The position numbers and the translations under genes were made by a program. A stretch of 64,000 bases of DNA from Gammaproteobacteria bacterium UBA3067. Lineage in GTDB: Bacteria > Pseudomonadota > Gammaproteobacteria > Pseudomonadales > UBA3067. Location of the stretch: assembly GCA_002366835.1 (NCBI GenBank), contig DFBZ01000060.1, positions 1 to 64,000 on the forward strand. Direction: 5' to 3'. The notes below the pieces were generated by a model. It made no database searches. It saw only the letters and a list, made by a program, of their open reading frames with translations, and was not told the DNA's origin. Numbering within the stretch: the stretch's first letter is position 1; the number at the start of each line of letters is the position of its first letter. Of the stretch, positions 48,101-57,776 are shown in pieces.

Positions 48101-48675
48101 TTACCGTGGGCCTCGGTTTTGGCCTACAAGAAATATTTGCAAACTTCTTTTCCGGCATAATTATGCTCTTTGAGCGTCAAATCAGGGTGGGCGATGTTAT
48201 TACTGTTGGTAATATCAGCGGAAAAGTTTCGCGCATTCAAATGCGTGCCACAACAATTACAGACTGGGACCGAAAAGAGCTAATCATTCCAAACAAAGAG
48301 TTCGTAACCAGCCAGGTTATCAACTGGTCACTGTCAGATACTGTTGTAAGAATCTTAATCCCCATTGGCATTGCTTACGACTCCGATACGGAACGTGCCT
48401 ACGATGAAATGCTGACAGCCGCCCTCGAAAACAAGAACGTATTAGTGGACCCCGAGCCCACAGTGCGCTTCATGCTATTTGGAGATAGCACACTGAATTT
48501 CGAGCTGCGTATTTATATTCCTCATCCCGATTTATTACTGGAAACACGCCATCAATTACATATGGCAATTAATAGTCGTTTTCAACGCGCAGGAATCGAA
48601 ATTGCGTACCCACAAAGGGATATCCATATACGTAGCAATAGCACCGTTCCGAGCATAGGCACCATTTCAAGATAA
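45184..48675 (+). CDS. Large mechanosensitive channel, MscK/MscM type
   Basis: Exported 1163-residue channel of the MscS superfamily that opens on hypo-osmotic shock. Signal peptide ends near ALSGNND (about residue 38). A periplasmic coiled-coil region (about 45-500) precedes many TM helices (about 535-790), a charged linker (780-850), and the MscS core: VGLGFGLQEIFANFFSG at about 980, then VGDVITVGNISGKV and the beta domain. Near tesA-cupin but with its own 48-bp gap. Confidence 0.93.
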   Translation: MAITPRLYLRKTKQITYGFFLPILVSTCLTLLPIEALSGNNDLINVIDGIIKNTKQSLQDISTQIAALEGSNELTELQKKELSLLLRQRDFTQKTLNSAQRTSEIHTQSKQAPNRLSQIEKELSNPLPNIPSVNTNKPLEKLELELQDANLELSATRKLRIELNSKAAQRAERLQLYSEKTASIIKQLDTLTPKLAGTGGTDNDALQSTLKNTALAEQRLLTQKLHELSLEKRSYELGRELLRARRQLAERQVLIQEKRLNILEAAVIDLKTKAAAKAVKAAGSASEAAENAHPLIQAITNENMQIAAELTQVSVLAKQLSQEKKDAQATLDRLSIQYNDVQKRLSQIGLTDAIGLKLRNARNQLPDPSIYNASLNNHHAEVNRVQLRRIEMEDQLLELVDIERIAQKRINQANLPAGKSIQSLQTELIRLLRENKDKYINELLNAYDSYFEDNLLPTIESQRMLVGVINEYKEFIDSRILWVQSSHPIEVNDFRRAANAFTWLFSPRFLAQLRNGIIKDIQSNGIVYLPFLGIAIFLTTSRRRIKKQLASYGKSALNLQRASFVDTLWASLLTFLLALLWPLLFIFFAWRIAHIDADPSKIASFSHALIGVSQVLLFILFARNIFRENGLAERHFCWNSEHLALLRRQTSWFFPVIIPLSFILIALNEQPSRAHYDSLGRTSFILLMLAVSLLLQRLLNPESGLPAKYLNTHSHSWVTKLASVWYPLAIFFPLALAISSGLGFVYTSIQLGSYLTQSLYLIFSLILLRALLIRWLTVTHLKLLLDKSLAEQSSEEKPDSSPNHQKMTPPAEQIEEESSAVQEQPDTTTQVDLSAVSEQTLKLLNSAFWLAILVILSIIWADVLPALKIFDEIVLWNSTIPGAIEAGSATTINPISLADGMSAILILIVMYFVSQNIPGLLEIAILQRLPFSPSARYAITTMVRYTLIIIGVLLTFNAVGVGWSKVQWLAAAVTVGLGFGLQEIFANFFSGIIMLFERQIRVGDVITVGNISGKVSRIQMRATTITDWDRKELIIPNKEFVTSQVINWSLSDTVVRILIPIGIAYDSDTERAYDEMLTAALENKNVLVDPEPTVRFMLFGDSTLNFELRIYIPHPDLLLETRHQLHMAINSRFQRAGIEIAYPQRDIHIRSNSTVPSIGTISR

Positions 48676-48722
48676 AACTTTTAAGTTAGGCGGCCCTGAG
48701 CAAAAATTTAGCCTGTAAAAAG

Positions 48723-48758
48723 CTTACCATCGCGTGATTTTGGTCACGCGTTGGTAAG
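48723..48758 (+). terminator. Hairpin after the MscK-like gene
   Basis: CTTACCA, T, CGCGTGA pairs with its complement (one T-T mismatch), with a 6-base loop. It lies about 47 bp past the stop. The T-run is weak, so intrinsic termination is uncertain. Confidence 0.6.
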
Positions 48759-48849
48759 ACAGACATTCTCTCCCTCCGGTTCAGGGCGTGTTCGTGGGCT
48801 CTTTATTCTCCGCCTTTTTGTGCACTAAATAGCTCCTCATGTTCTGCCA

Positions 48850-49092
48850 TCATTCGGTAACGCGCAGATTCACCCAGTGAGCATTTCCCCAAAGGCGGAG
48901 AAACAAGAAGAGGTGTGGGAAGGACTCTTTTAAAGTCGCATAGTGCTCAAGGCCATCATTAATTTGTTTTGCGAATGGGATAAGAGCACCGAGCTGCTTG
49001 CCACTTAAGTTCGACGACAACAGCTCAAGAGAGTCGCTATCCCTCTCTATGTGTGCCTTTGGCGCGCTTATGCTCAGTGTGGCGGGGTCGGC
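48850..49092 (-). pseudogene. Possible decayed C-terminal coding fragment
   Basis: An 80-codon open frame without a start codon ends at TGA (48850-48852). It reads like coding sequence in its second half (GKQLGALIPFAKQIND, LEHYATLKESFPHLFLFLRL, WGNAHWVNLRVTE), but I do not recognise the family. The rest of 48676-49189 shows nothing clear. Confidence 0.35.
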
Positions 49093-49189
49093 TCAAAAAA
49101 GTCCCCCAGCTCACCTCAAGCGCCCGCGGATCTAGTGCAGGGAGAGCCTACTCCCGAGCATCAGTGAAAACAAAAAGATCAGCGTAAAA

Positions 49190-50152
49190 TCATAGCCACT
49201 TCATTCGCCTGAAGGCAATCAAAAATGTCGTTGCGATAGTTGCCATCACTCCCAAAAGAATAAAGTACCCCGACCTAGAGTGAAGCTCCGGCATGTTCTC
49301 AAAATTCATACCGTAAATGCCTGCAAGAAAACTGAGAGGCACAAACACGGCGGTAATAATCGTGAGCACTTTCATAATCTGGTTCAGCCTGTGTGAGGCA
49401 AGCGATATATAGCCGTCTATTAAATCCGATGCGGTTTCGTAATAGAGCAAAGAAAGGCTACAGGCTCGCTCTTGTTGCTCCCAAACATCTATAATCTCAT
49501 GGGTGCGATCTCCGTCACTAAAACCGGGGAACGATTTATCCCTAAGGCGTCGAAATACCTGCTCGTGGTACGTCGCAAAACGACCCAACCTTTTTAGGTC
49601 ACTCTTATAGCCAATCAATTCCGCTAACATACTATCGTCGGAATGATCCAACATTAGTTCTTCAAGCTCTTCCAGACGAGGTTCTAGCGCTAATAGAATA
49701 TCGAGATAACGATCGACCACTAAACGGCACAACTGCAGCGCCAGTTTGGATCCATCTCCGTACTCATCTAGGTTGTCCAGATGCGCTTCCAGTCGATTTA
49801 TACTCTTTGAGGCACCGCTTGGGCGTGTTATTAATAATCGGTCGCCAACAAAGAGTGCGAGCTGAATAGTATCAAAGTCGATATCTTTCGAGCCTGCTGA
49901 TAGGCCTTTTAATAGTATAAAAGTGTAAGCACTAAAGGCTTCTATTTTTGGCGGGTGCCGATCACGTTGAGCATCTTGTATAGCAAGCGGGTGGATGCCA
50001 AAATCACGCTCTAAAAGCTCAGCCTCAGTGGCTTTTTCATTTGCTACTAAATTTACCCATATCACTGATTCAGGATGCTTGCGCCAGGTAGTAATAAGTT
50101 CCATACCACCTACTTTCATGTCACCATTTAAAAATAAACGCGTTTTAATCAT
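49190..50152 (-). CDS. CorA/ZntB-family metal transporter
   Basis: CorA-superfamily divalent-cation channel, probably zinc or magnesium. A long cytoplasmic helical domain is followed by two TM helices; the signature YGMNF sits about residue 280 between them. Length about 320. ATG 50152 (MIKTRLFL) is the likely start though ATG 50161 is in frame. It is beside the IS element. Confidence 0.9.
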   Translation of the reverse strand: MIKTRLFLNGDMKVGGMELITTWRKHPESVIWVNLVANEKATEAELLERDFGIHPLAIQDAQRDRHPPKIEAFSAYTFILLKGLSAGSKDIDFDTIQLALFVGDRLLITRPSGASKSINRLEAHLDNLDEYGDGSKLALQLCRLVVDRYLDILLALEPRLEELEELMLDHSDDSMLAELIGYKSDLKRLGRFATYHEQVFRRLRDKSFPGFSDGDRTHEIIDVWEQQERACSLSLLYYETASDLIDGYISLASHRLNQIMKVLTIITAVFVPLSFLAGIYGMNFENMPELHSRSGYFILLGVMATIATTFLIAFRRMKWL

Positions 50153-50248
50153 GCACATCATCCGTATTAGTTAGTGTACTCAGCGAAAATAAACCCAGTC
50201 GAATCCTTCTTAACCAATCTGAGTTCATCTTGAAGACATTCCCCCTAA

Positions 50249-51557
50249 CAGGCTGTTGAAAAAGTCCTGCATGCTATCTGGGTTTGGTAGAATATGACTC
50301 ACTATACTGAGCTAGGGAGAACAAATATGCGCGGCGCCGACATCACCCAAGAAAATCTTTTTTCAACGGTTCATCTCAATGAATTTGTTCCAGATAGTCA
50401 CCCTTTACGAGCCGTTAGAAAATTATTTGATGCGGCAATGGGGCGTATAAATTGGCTGTTTGATGAGGCGTATTCCGAATTTGGTAGAGAGTCTATTGCA
50501 CCAGAGCGACTACTGCGGGCTCAACTTCTTCAAGTGCTTTTTAGTATTCGTAGTGAGCGGCAACTGATGGAGCAGATGCACTACAACCTTTTGTTTCGTT
50601 GGTTTACAGGTCTTAGCATTGATGATGAAGTCTGGGATCACTCCACATTTAGCAAAAATCGGGACCGCCTGTTGGAGCACGATATTATCCCTGCTCTTTT
50701 TGAGGAGGTTGTGGAGTTGGCCCGAAAGAAAAGCCTTCTTAGCGGTTAGTGAAGATCACTTTAGTGTTGATGGAACGTTGATACAGGCATGGGCTTCCCA
50801 GAAAAGCTTTCGACCCAAAGATGAGAAGGATGACGATAACAGTAGAGGAGGACGTAATGCAGAGTGTGATTTTCACGGCGAAAAGCGTTCAAATAAAACC
50901 CATGAGTCCCGTACAGACCCTGAATCTAGGAACTACAAAAAATCAAAAAACAGCGAAGCACGATTAGCTTATTTGGGTCACTCTGTTATAGAGAACCGCA
51001 ATGGATTGGTAGTAAAAACGAAGGCTAGTTTTGCCGATGGTTATGGCGAGCGGGAAACCGCCATTGACATGCTGGCGGAACTACCAGGCGGACATCGAAA
51101 AACTGTTGGTGCAGATAAAAACTATGATACGAAAGATTTTGTTGATTCTTGCCGAGCCATGAAGATAACGCCACATGTTGCACGCAACGACAAGCGAAAA
51201 GGCGGGTCAGCCATAGATGCCCGAACCAGCCATCACGAAGGGTACAAGGTAAGTATGAAAGTTCGCAAACGGGTTGAGGAACCTTTTGGCTGGGGGAAAA
51301 CCATAGGGTTAATTAGACAGGTTAAAGTACGAGGCTTAGATCGCGTTAACTCCGTACTCAATATGACATTTATAGGTTGGAATTTAACGAGGATAGTTAA
51401 TTTACAGGAGCAATCCGTCTAATGAGCGGAAATAGCGGAGAAACTCCGCGAAACTAAGGATATATTGAACTAAAAGGAGCAAAAAATTCAACTTTAACCT
51501 AGTTCTACAGCTTGGAATGAAAACAAACTTCAAATACGAGCTAATTTCAACAGCCTG
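50249..51557. mobile_element. IS5-family insertion sequence
   Basis: 1309-bp element with ends CAGGCTGTTGAAA and its complement. Flanks are CTAA (left) and CTAG (right), in keeping with a YTAR target duplication that has diverged by one base. It carries one transposase gene that is frameshifted. It separates the CorA-like gene from the tail of a broken MscS gene. Confidence 0.9.
50294..51422 (+). pseudogene. IS5-family transposase, frameshifted
   Basis: The first frame (50294-50749) gives the N-terminal DUF772 part (QENLFSTVHLNEFVPDSHPLR... to ARKKSLLSG, then stop); the second frame (50619-51422) continues with SEDHFSVDGTLIQAW and the catalytic DDE residues (ADKNYDTKD, EEPFGWGK). The shift falls at about 50740-50748, where ggttagt looks like an extra 7 bases. 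This family normally uses a single frame, so the gene is probably inactive. Confidence 0.85.
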
Positions 51558-51815
51558 CTAGAGGAACTAAAGCCACATTATATTTCCCTGGGTTTTGGTG
51601 AATCATCGCTAGATATTCAATACTCCGTAGGGGCCAAACAGGAAAGATCTATCGATAAAAAACATAGTATCTATGAAGGGATAAAGAGCACTTTTGACGG
51701 ACACGGCATTGAAACCCTTTTCATCATCCCACTCTGTACACAGGTAGCATGACAGGCCCTTTTCCTATTAAAACACCCATGAGTAACGAGATCGAAAGTG
51801 ATATTGCGGGATAAG
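51558..51815 (+). pseudogene. C-terminal remnant of a small MscS-type channel
   Basis: In-frame with the edge of the IS, sequence reads EELKPHYISLGFGESSLDIQ then YSVGAKQERSIDKK and YEGIKSTFDGHGIE, then a frameshift, then TLYTGSMTGPFPIKTP in another frame; this is the C-terminal domain of small MscS proteins. The rest of the gene is not on the other side of the IS, so it was lost in a deletion. Confidence 0.7.
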
Positions 51816-51823
51816 ATATTTCC

Positions 51824-53566
51824 ATGCCTTTAACTCAACAATTAGCGCGGGCACTTTTGGTGATCTGCTTTTTTTCACCAATGTCTTATGCACAAATGAA
51901 TATAGACATTGATGTCAAAGGCGTAGATAAAAAACTAGAGAACAATATCCGTCTGTTCTTAAGTGTTGAGCAACAGAAAAAACATGCCTTAATGACTGAG
52001 GGCCGCCTACGTAGGCTTCACAAGAAAGCACCATCGGAAATAACCAAGGCGCTCCAACCCTTCGGTTTTTATCGACCGGTTATAAAAAGCGAATTAACAC
52101 GAACCTCATTTGGTAATTGGCGCGTCAAATATGCGATTAACCCCGGCCCGCCACTGCGCATTAAAACTATGAATCTCTTCACCAACGAAGAGATCCAGAA
52201 GGACCATGCGTTTCAGAAGTTCATGAGTAACCTCCCCTTACGCAAAGGCGATATATTTAATCATATCGAGTACAAAAACATTAAAACCGGTTTAGTCCAG
52301 CTAGGGGCTGAACGCGGCTATGTAGATGCCCGTTTCACTGAACATCGCGCAATCGTTGACCTAAAAGCCTACGAGGCGCACATATCCCTTTACTACGATG
52401 GTGGCCGTCGTTATCACTATGGTGAGGTGCGTTTCAACCAAGACCTACTCGACCCTCAGTTACTCCAGCGCTACGTCACCTTTGAAAAAGGGTCACCATT
52501 TAACCTCAATCAACTGATCGATTTACAACAAGACTTGAATGACAGTAACTACTTTCACACTGTTGAGGTATCGCCTGCACAAGTAGAAAAAAATACCACT
52601 GAAATATCCATAGACGTCTCTCTTCAACCCCGTAAATATAATCGCTATAGTGCCGGACTCGGCTATGGCACCGACACGGGCGCTCGCACTAGTTTTAGCT
52701 GGGAGGTGCCCCGTGTAAACCGCCGAGGACATCGATTCAATACCGAAGCGAAGCTATCTGAACTTGGCTATAGCCTCAGCGCTTACTATCGTGTTCCGGT
52801 ACTCAACCCCCGTACAGATCAGCTCATCTACAGCATCGGCCAAATTAATGAAAAGAGTGATGCCAGTGACAGTACCGTGCGCACCATGGGAGTCACCCTT
52901 AATCGTGGTCGACACTTATGGCGCGAATCTTTATTTCTCAATTTTCAGGAGGAGGAGTATGTTGTCGGCAGTGATCAAGGAAAATCGACACTACTTATGC
53001 CTGGGGTTAACTGGAACCGAACTTGGGGCGACCATCTCGTCGCCCGCTTAGACGGCATTCGCTTTGAAACGGGACTACGCGGCGCCCACGAATCTCTTAT
53101 TTCAGACACCAGTTTTTTGCAGCTCCACGGGGGCAGTAAAGCGATCAATCGCTTGAGCGAACGCCATCGGCTGATTACGCGAGCCAAGCTCGGCACCACC
53201 TGGGCAGAAGACTTTCACCTGCTACCCTCCTCAGTGCGATTCTTTACAGGCGGGGCACAGAGCGTACGAGGTTTTGCATACCAGTCACTTGGCCCCAAAG
53301 ATAGCGGGGGTGCCATCATGGGTGGTAACCATCTTGTTGTCGGGAGCATAGAGCTCGAACACAGCTTTAATGACAAGTGGGGGGCTGCCACGTTCTATGA
53401 CGCTGGCAATGCTCTGGATGATTTTTCCGACAAACTGGAAAGAGGTGCCGGGTTAGGCATGCGTTGGCAATCACCGGTTGGCCCCATTCGCATTGACCTT
53501 GCCAGCGCCATTAGCCGTGATAACAAACCCTGGCGACTTCACATCAGCATAGGCCCAGATCTGTGA
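51824..53566 (+). CDS. tamA: Translocation and assembly module TamA (Omp85)
   Basis: Outer-membrane partner of TamB in insertion of beta-barrel proteins and lipid transport. Signal peptide ends near SYAQ; three POTRA-like repeats fill about 25-270; the C-terminal barrel has the Omp85 lid motif VRGFAYQSLGP and ends with a terminal aromatic-type strand. It overlaps tamB by 4 bp. Confidence 0.94.
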   Translation: MPLTQQLARALLVICFFSPMSYAQMNIDIDVKGVDKKLENNIRLFLSVEQQKKHALMTEGRLRRLHKKAPSEITKALQPFGFYRPVIKSELTRTSFGNWRVKYAINPGPPLRIKTMNLFTNEEIQKDHAFQKFMSNLPLRKGDIFNHIEYKNIKTGLVQLGAERGYVDARFTEHRAIVDLKAYEAHISLYYDGGRRYHYGEVRFNQDLLDPQLLQRYVTFEKGSPFNLNQLIDLQQDLNDSNYFHTVEVSPAQVEKNTTEISIDVSLQPRKYNRYSAGLGYGTDTGARTSFSWEVPRVNRRGHRFNTEAKLSELGYSLSAYYRVPVLNPRTDQLIYSIGQINEKSDASDSTVRTMGVTLNRGRHLWRESLFLNFQEEEYVVGSDQGKSTLLMPGVNWNRTWGDHLVARLDGIRFETGLRGAHESLISDTSFLQLHGGSKAINRLSERHRLITRAKLGTTWAEDFHLLPSSVRFFTGGAQSVRGFAYQSLGPKDSGGAIMGGNHLVVGSIELEHSFNDKWGAATFYDAGNALDDFSDKLERGAGLGMRWQSPVGPIRIDLASAISRDNKPWRLHISIGPDL

Positions 53567-56500
53567 AAATTTCCATCCGGATTCTCGTCATTGCTAGCGT
53601 GCTAGCCACACTGTTATTGATATGGCTCACCTCGACGCAAAGCGGTTTCAACTGGGCTTATCAACGCGTGGAAAGTTATCTGCCCCAGCAACTCTCGATC
53701 CAAACAATGACCGGGCGTCTCATCGGCCCTATTTATGTTGAGGGGCTGGAGTACAAGCAGGACAAGAACACAGTAAGGGCCAATCAAGTCTCATTAGATT
53801 GGCGACCGAGCGGCCTACTACGCGGCCATATTGATATTCAGCGCCTTTATGTCGAAACCCTGCAAATCGATTTAGGCCCATCCGAATCGGACAGCTCTAC
53901 AACACCGATAACACTGCCAAGTATTCGTTTACCGTGGCGACTGACAATGCAGGATGCGCAGATCACCGACATCAGACTCAAGCAGGGCGAAAAAACTTTC
54001 GCAATAAACCACACTAAACTCAATGCGACAGCCAAACTCAGCAGGGTAAGTATCGAAGAGTTATCGATTGAAGCCGATAATTTCAAGCTCATTATTGATG
54101 GAACTGTACGGCCAATAAATCATTACGAGCATAACCTGAGCATCCAGTGGCAAGCCAATTTCCCTTCAGGCACCACAACGCAAGGTTATGGCCAACTAGT
54201 TGGCGATGTAGAGGCCACGCGGATTACCCAAAACGTCGATGGCCCACTCAAGGCGTCCCTCAATGCCAGCCTCCATCATCTTCTTCTGGACAAGCTCAGC
54301 TGGCAAGCCAGTGCAACTATCAGCGACTTCGACCTGAGTCAATGGAATGCCGAGTGGCCTGCACTGACCGGTTCACTCAAGCTTGACTCACAAGGTGACC
54401 TTGAAAACGCAGCATTATCCGGCACCATGGAGGGCGATTACCCTGACGCCGGCCCCCTTGATGCAGACTTCAATCTCCAGCGACTCCCTGACAACACTAT
54501 TAAAATTGACCACCTCAATATTCATGTCTCTCACAGCGAAACGCAGCTTAACAGCTACGGCTATTGGCAACCTGGCGCCAGTGGCGGTGACATCGAGCTG
54601 AATTTGAACTGGAAAAATCTGCGCTGGCCCACTCAGAGCCCCGCTTGGTTTGACAGTGCTTACGGTGACGCGCTAATCACAGGCAACGTTGATCATTATA
54701 AAATTCGCCTGACCACGGACACGCCGAGGCCAGAGCTTCCGCCCTCTTCCTGGTCGCTCTTGGCCGAGGGCAACCTAGACGGGCTAACAGTGAACGCACT
54801 ACAAATCAACGCATTAGGCGGCGAGGCCATCACCACTGGCGAGCTAAACTGGACGCCGAACCTCAGCTGGAAGGCCCAGATAAGCGCCAACAATATCGAC
54901 CCCTCCCGCGCTTGGCCCCAATGGCCCGGAAACCTCAACGCGAGAATCAACAGCAGTGGCCAAATAATAAAAGACCAATTAATCGCACATGCTGAAGTTA
55001 AAAAACTGAGCGGCCAGTTGCGCGATTACCCTGTCTCCCTCAGCAGCAAGCTCTCCCTGCGCGATAACGACATCCACATTTCCCACTTGAATTTTACTTC
55101 AGGAACAACCCAGGCCAGTGCGCAAGGTAAAATAGGGCCCACATCCAAGCTCAAATGGCACATAAACGCCGCCGATATCGGCACACTTTATCCTCAAGCC
55201 AGGGGAAAGTTCAATGCAGAAGGATTGTTGACCGGCTCCCAAGAAAAACCCCTTATAACAACGACTATAAAGGGTGAAAACCTGTCCCTAGCAGACTATA
55301 AAATAGGCCTTATAAAAGGCCAGCTCGCGGTCGATCTCTTTCGTTGGCAAAAAACCAACATAGAGCTGACAACACAAGACCTATTACTAAAGGGCCAAGC
55401 CGTGCAAACACTCTCTATCAATGGAGGCGTAAACAAGCTCATTGTAGAAGCAGGCTCTGATCTCGGTTCCTTTCAACTCGACGTTGAGGGCGAAACCACC
55501 GCTACCGGTTGGCAGGGCCGCATTACCCGTGCGGATATCCAAAGCAAGCAGCTCACCAACTGGCAACTCAGGGCACCCACTGCCCTTCATTTTGATAACA
55601 CGACACTCGCTCTCAACGCTCTGTGCTGGGAAAGTGCTCAAGATGCCAGTATCTGTACATCGCTGCAACGTGACGATAGGAACTGGCAATCCAAACTCAC
55701 GATTACACAACTTCCTTTGTCGTTACTCAATACATGGGGGCCAGAAGGTCTAAAAGTTAAAGGCGTGCTCAATGCCTCTGCAAAACTGCGCTTTCAAGAC
55801 GCAAGTCTCTTAGGAAAAGCGTCGGTCGCATTACCCCAGGGAGTCGTCTATTTCCCACTACTCGACAGTGAACGTGATCACTGGTCGTATCGTGGCGGCA
55901 AAGTAAATATCCTTCTTAGTGAAAAAGGACTGACGACCGATGCCAATTTTGCCATGAGCAACGGCGACATGCTGCAATTCAACGCAGAACTTCCTGGTGC
56001 GCAATTGCTCGCACTTGATCCCCGACATCAAACCTTGCGGGCTAACGCGCAATTAAACGCACATGACCTTGGATTAATCGAAACCTTAGTACCGGAACTA
56101 CAGGACCTTCGGGGTCACCTCGCCCTAGATATAAATGCCACGGGTACACTTGCTAAGCCCATCATAATAGGTGATGCAAAGCTCGTTGAAGGTTCACTAC
56201 GAATTCCCCGCTTAGGGCTCACCGTTGACCAGCTTAGTTTACGTAGCCAAAACGACGCATCAAACGATATTCTCTTCCAGCTCAAGGCGCACTCAGGCGG
56301 CGGCAACCTTGTGGTGGACGGCAAAACCCAACTGGATGGCAGCAAGGGATGGCCAACGCATCTGCACGTTACCGGCAAGGAGTTCGAAGTCGCGCGTATT
56401 CCAGAAGCACAAGTGTTGGTCTCGCCCGATGTGAAAGTGAAGGTGCAAAACCGCAATGTTACTATTACCGGTGATGTACATATTCCCTACGCTCGTCTAC

Positions 56501-57288
56501 AACCGAAAGATATTACCACCGCCGCACATGTCTCCGATGATGTCATTATTTTGGATGACGAGCTCACGCCCACTGAGGAGTGGGCTGTTACCAGTAGCAT
56601 TCGCCTGACTCTAGGAAACCGCGTTAATTTTTACGGGTTTGGCTTCGAAGGCCGCTTCGGCGGCAACCTATTACTCAAGGACGAACCGGGCCAATCTACT
56701 CGCGCAACTGGTGAAATCAACATCCCTGAAGGGCGCTACCGTGCTTATGGGCAACGTCTCGATATTGAGGAGGGGAGTTTCATTTTTAGCGGTGGCCCAC
56801 TGAGTAACCCCGGTTTAGATGTGCGAGCGGTGCGTGACATTAATGAGGTTACCGTTGGGGTGAAACTGCGAGGCAACCTCAATAAACCACAAGTAGAGTT
56901 ATTCTCCAATCCCGCGATGGGAGAAACAGATACCCTTTCTTACCTCATACTGGGCCGCCCGATGGAGGGTGCTTCATCGGAAGACGGGAATATGGTCGCC
57001 CAGGCGGCGTTAGCACTCAGTTTAAGTGGCGGCGATCGAATCGCGCGCGCCTTGGGCAATCGATTCGGCATGGACGAAATGCGTGTCGCATCGAACGATA
57101 CCGGAGATCAGGCATCTCTCGTGCTGGGACGATATCTTTCACCAAAACTATATGTTGGCTATGGGGTGGGAATTCTCAAAGCCACCAATACATTTAGCCT
57201 GCGCTACCAAATAAGTAAGCATTGGCTACTGAAAGGTGAAAGCGGAGAAACATCAGGAATGGATATCCTCTATACCATCGATCGTTAA
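53563..57288 (+). CDS. tamB: Translocation and assembly module TamB
   Basis: Inner-membrane anchored AsmA-like protein of 1241 residues; N-terminal TM (about 5-25), then a long repetitive beta-helical body, and the C-terminal DUF490 domain with GNRVNFYGFGFEGRFGGNL. It spans the periplasm and passes lipids or barrels to TamA. Start is GTG in the 4-bp overlap with tamA. Confidence 0.95.
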   Translation: MKISIRILVIASVLATLLLIWLTSTQSGFNWAYQRVESYLPQQLSIQTMTGRLIGPIYVEGLEYKQDKNTVRANQVSLDWRPSGLLRGHIDIQRLYVETLQIDLGPSESDSSTTPITLPSIRLPWRLTMQDAQITDIRLKQGEKTFAINHTKLNATAKLSRVSIEELSIEADNFKLIIDGTVRPINHYEHNLSIQWQANFPSGTTTQGYGQLVGDVEATRITQNVDGPLKASLNASLHHLLLDKLSWQASATISDFDLSQWNAEWPALTGSLKLDSQGDLENAALSGTMEGDYPDAGPLDADFNLQRLPDNTIKIDHLNIHVSHSETQLNSYGYWQPGASGGDIELNLNWKNLRWPTQSPAWFDSAYGDALITGNVDHYKIRLTTDTPRPELPPSSWSLLAEGNLDGLTVNALQINALGGEAITTGELNWTPNLSWKAQISANNIDPSRAWPQWPGNLNARINSSGQIIKDQLIAHAEVKKLSGQLRDYPVSLSSKLSLRDNDIHISHLNFTSGTTQASAQGKIGPTSKLKWHINAADIGTLYPQARGKFNAEGLLTGSQEKPLITTTIKGENLSLADYKIGLIKGQLAVDLFRWQKTNIELTTQDLLLKGQAVQTLSINGGVNKLIVEAGSDLGSFQLDVEGETTATGWQGRITRADIQSKQLTNWQLRAPTALHFDNTTLALNALCWESAQDASICTSLQRDDRNWQSKLTITQLPLSLLNTWGPEGLKVKGVLNASAKLRFQDASLLGKASVALPQGVVYFPLLDSERDHWSYRGGKVNILLSEKGLTTDANFAMSNGDMLQFNAELPGAQLLALDPRHQTLRANAQLNAHDLGLIETLVPELQDLRGHLALDINATGTLAKPIIIGDAKLVEGSLRIPRLGLTVDQLSLRSQNDASNDILFQLKAHSGGGNLVVDGKTQLDGSKGWPTHLHVTGKEFEVARIPEAQVLVSPDVKVKVQNRNVTITGDVHIPYARLQPKDITTAAHVSDDVIILDDELTPTEEWAVTSSIRLTLGNRVNFYGFGFEGRFGGNLLLKDEPGQSTRATGEINIPEGRYRAYGQRLDIEEGSFIFSGGPLSNPGLDVRAVRDINEVTVGVKLRGNLNKPQVELFSNPAMGETDTLSYLILGRPMEGASSEDGNMVAQAALALSLSGGDRIARALGNRFGMDEMRVASNDTGDQASLVLGRYLSPKLYVGYGVGILKATNTFSLRYQISKHWLLKGESGETSGMDILYTIDR

Positions 57289-57420
57289 TACAGCGCCGTG
57301 TCCAATCACACAACGACTACTGGAATCGAGCAAGAAACTTCCTATGTCCAACCGCTCGTACTAAAGGCTATGACACAGGAGACTTTATTCAGGGGTGCCG
57401 TGAGCCTGACGTGACCTAGC

Positions 57421-57750
57421 ATGTTATTGCGAGAACAACTCGGCGAGCCGCTGTGGATCAAACCACTGCTTATGTGTTTGATTTTGATTTTGATTGCAGG
57501 TGTCTTTGCCACTAAAGCAACCGACATAACTCTGCTCGGCTAATTCGTGCCTAATATTCGTCAAGGCTCGATCAACACCCTGCTAGCTAAAATGTCCGCC
57601 AGTAGGTTGGTCATTGCCACATTTGCCGTAGGCACTATGGTGACCTCCTATGCAGCAGCAAGTAGCAAGGCAGCACCGCGTTCTTTTTTACAGGTCATTG
57701 CAGATGACGTGTCACAGAACGCCTTATCAGCGTTTATTGGTTCTTTCATC
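57421..57750 (+). pseudogene. DUF2254 protein, broken by stop and IS66
   Basis: The frame from ATG 57421 reads MLLREQLGEPLWIKPLLMCL... to DITLLG, TAA at 57541-57543, then continues in the same frame NIRQGSINTLLAKMSASRL, VIATFAVGTMVTSYAAASS, RSFLQVIADDVSQNALSAFI, the highly conserved core of DUF2254 membrane proteins. It stops where the IS66 element begins. Only a short possible piece (QVEKTDRGAA, 60063-60110) is seen on the far side. So the gene is dead by two hits. Confidence 0.75.
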
Positions 57751-57776
57751 GTAAGCGCCAAAGCAAGCACATCTTA

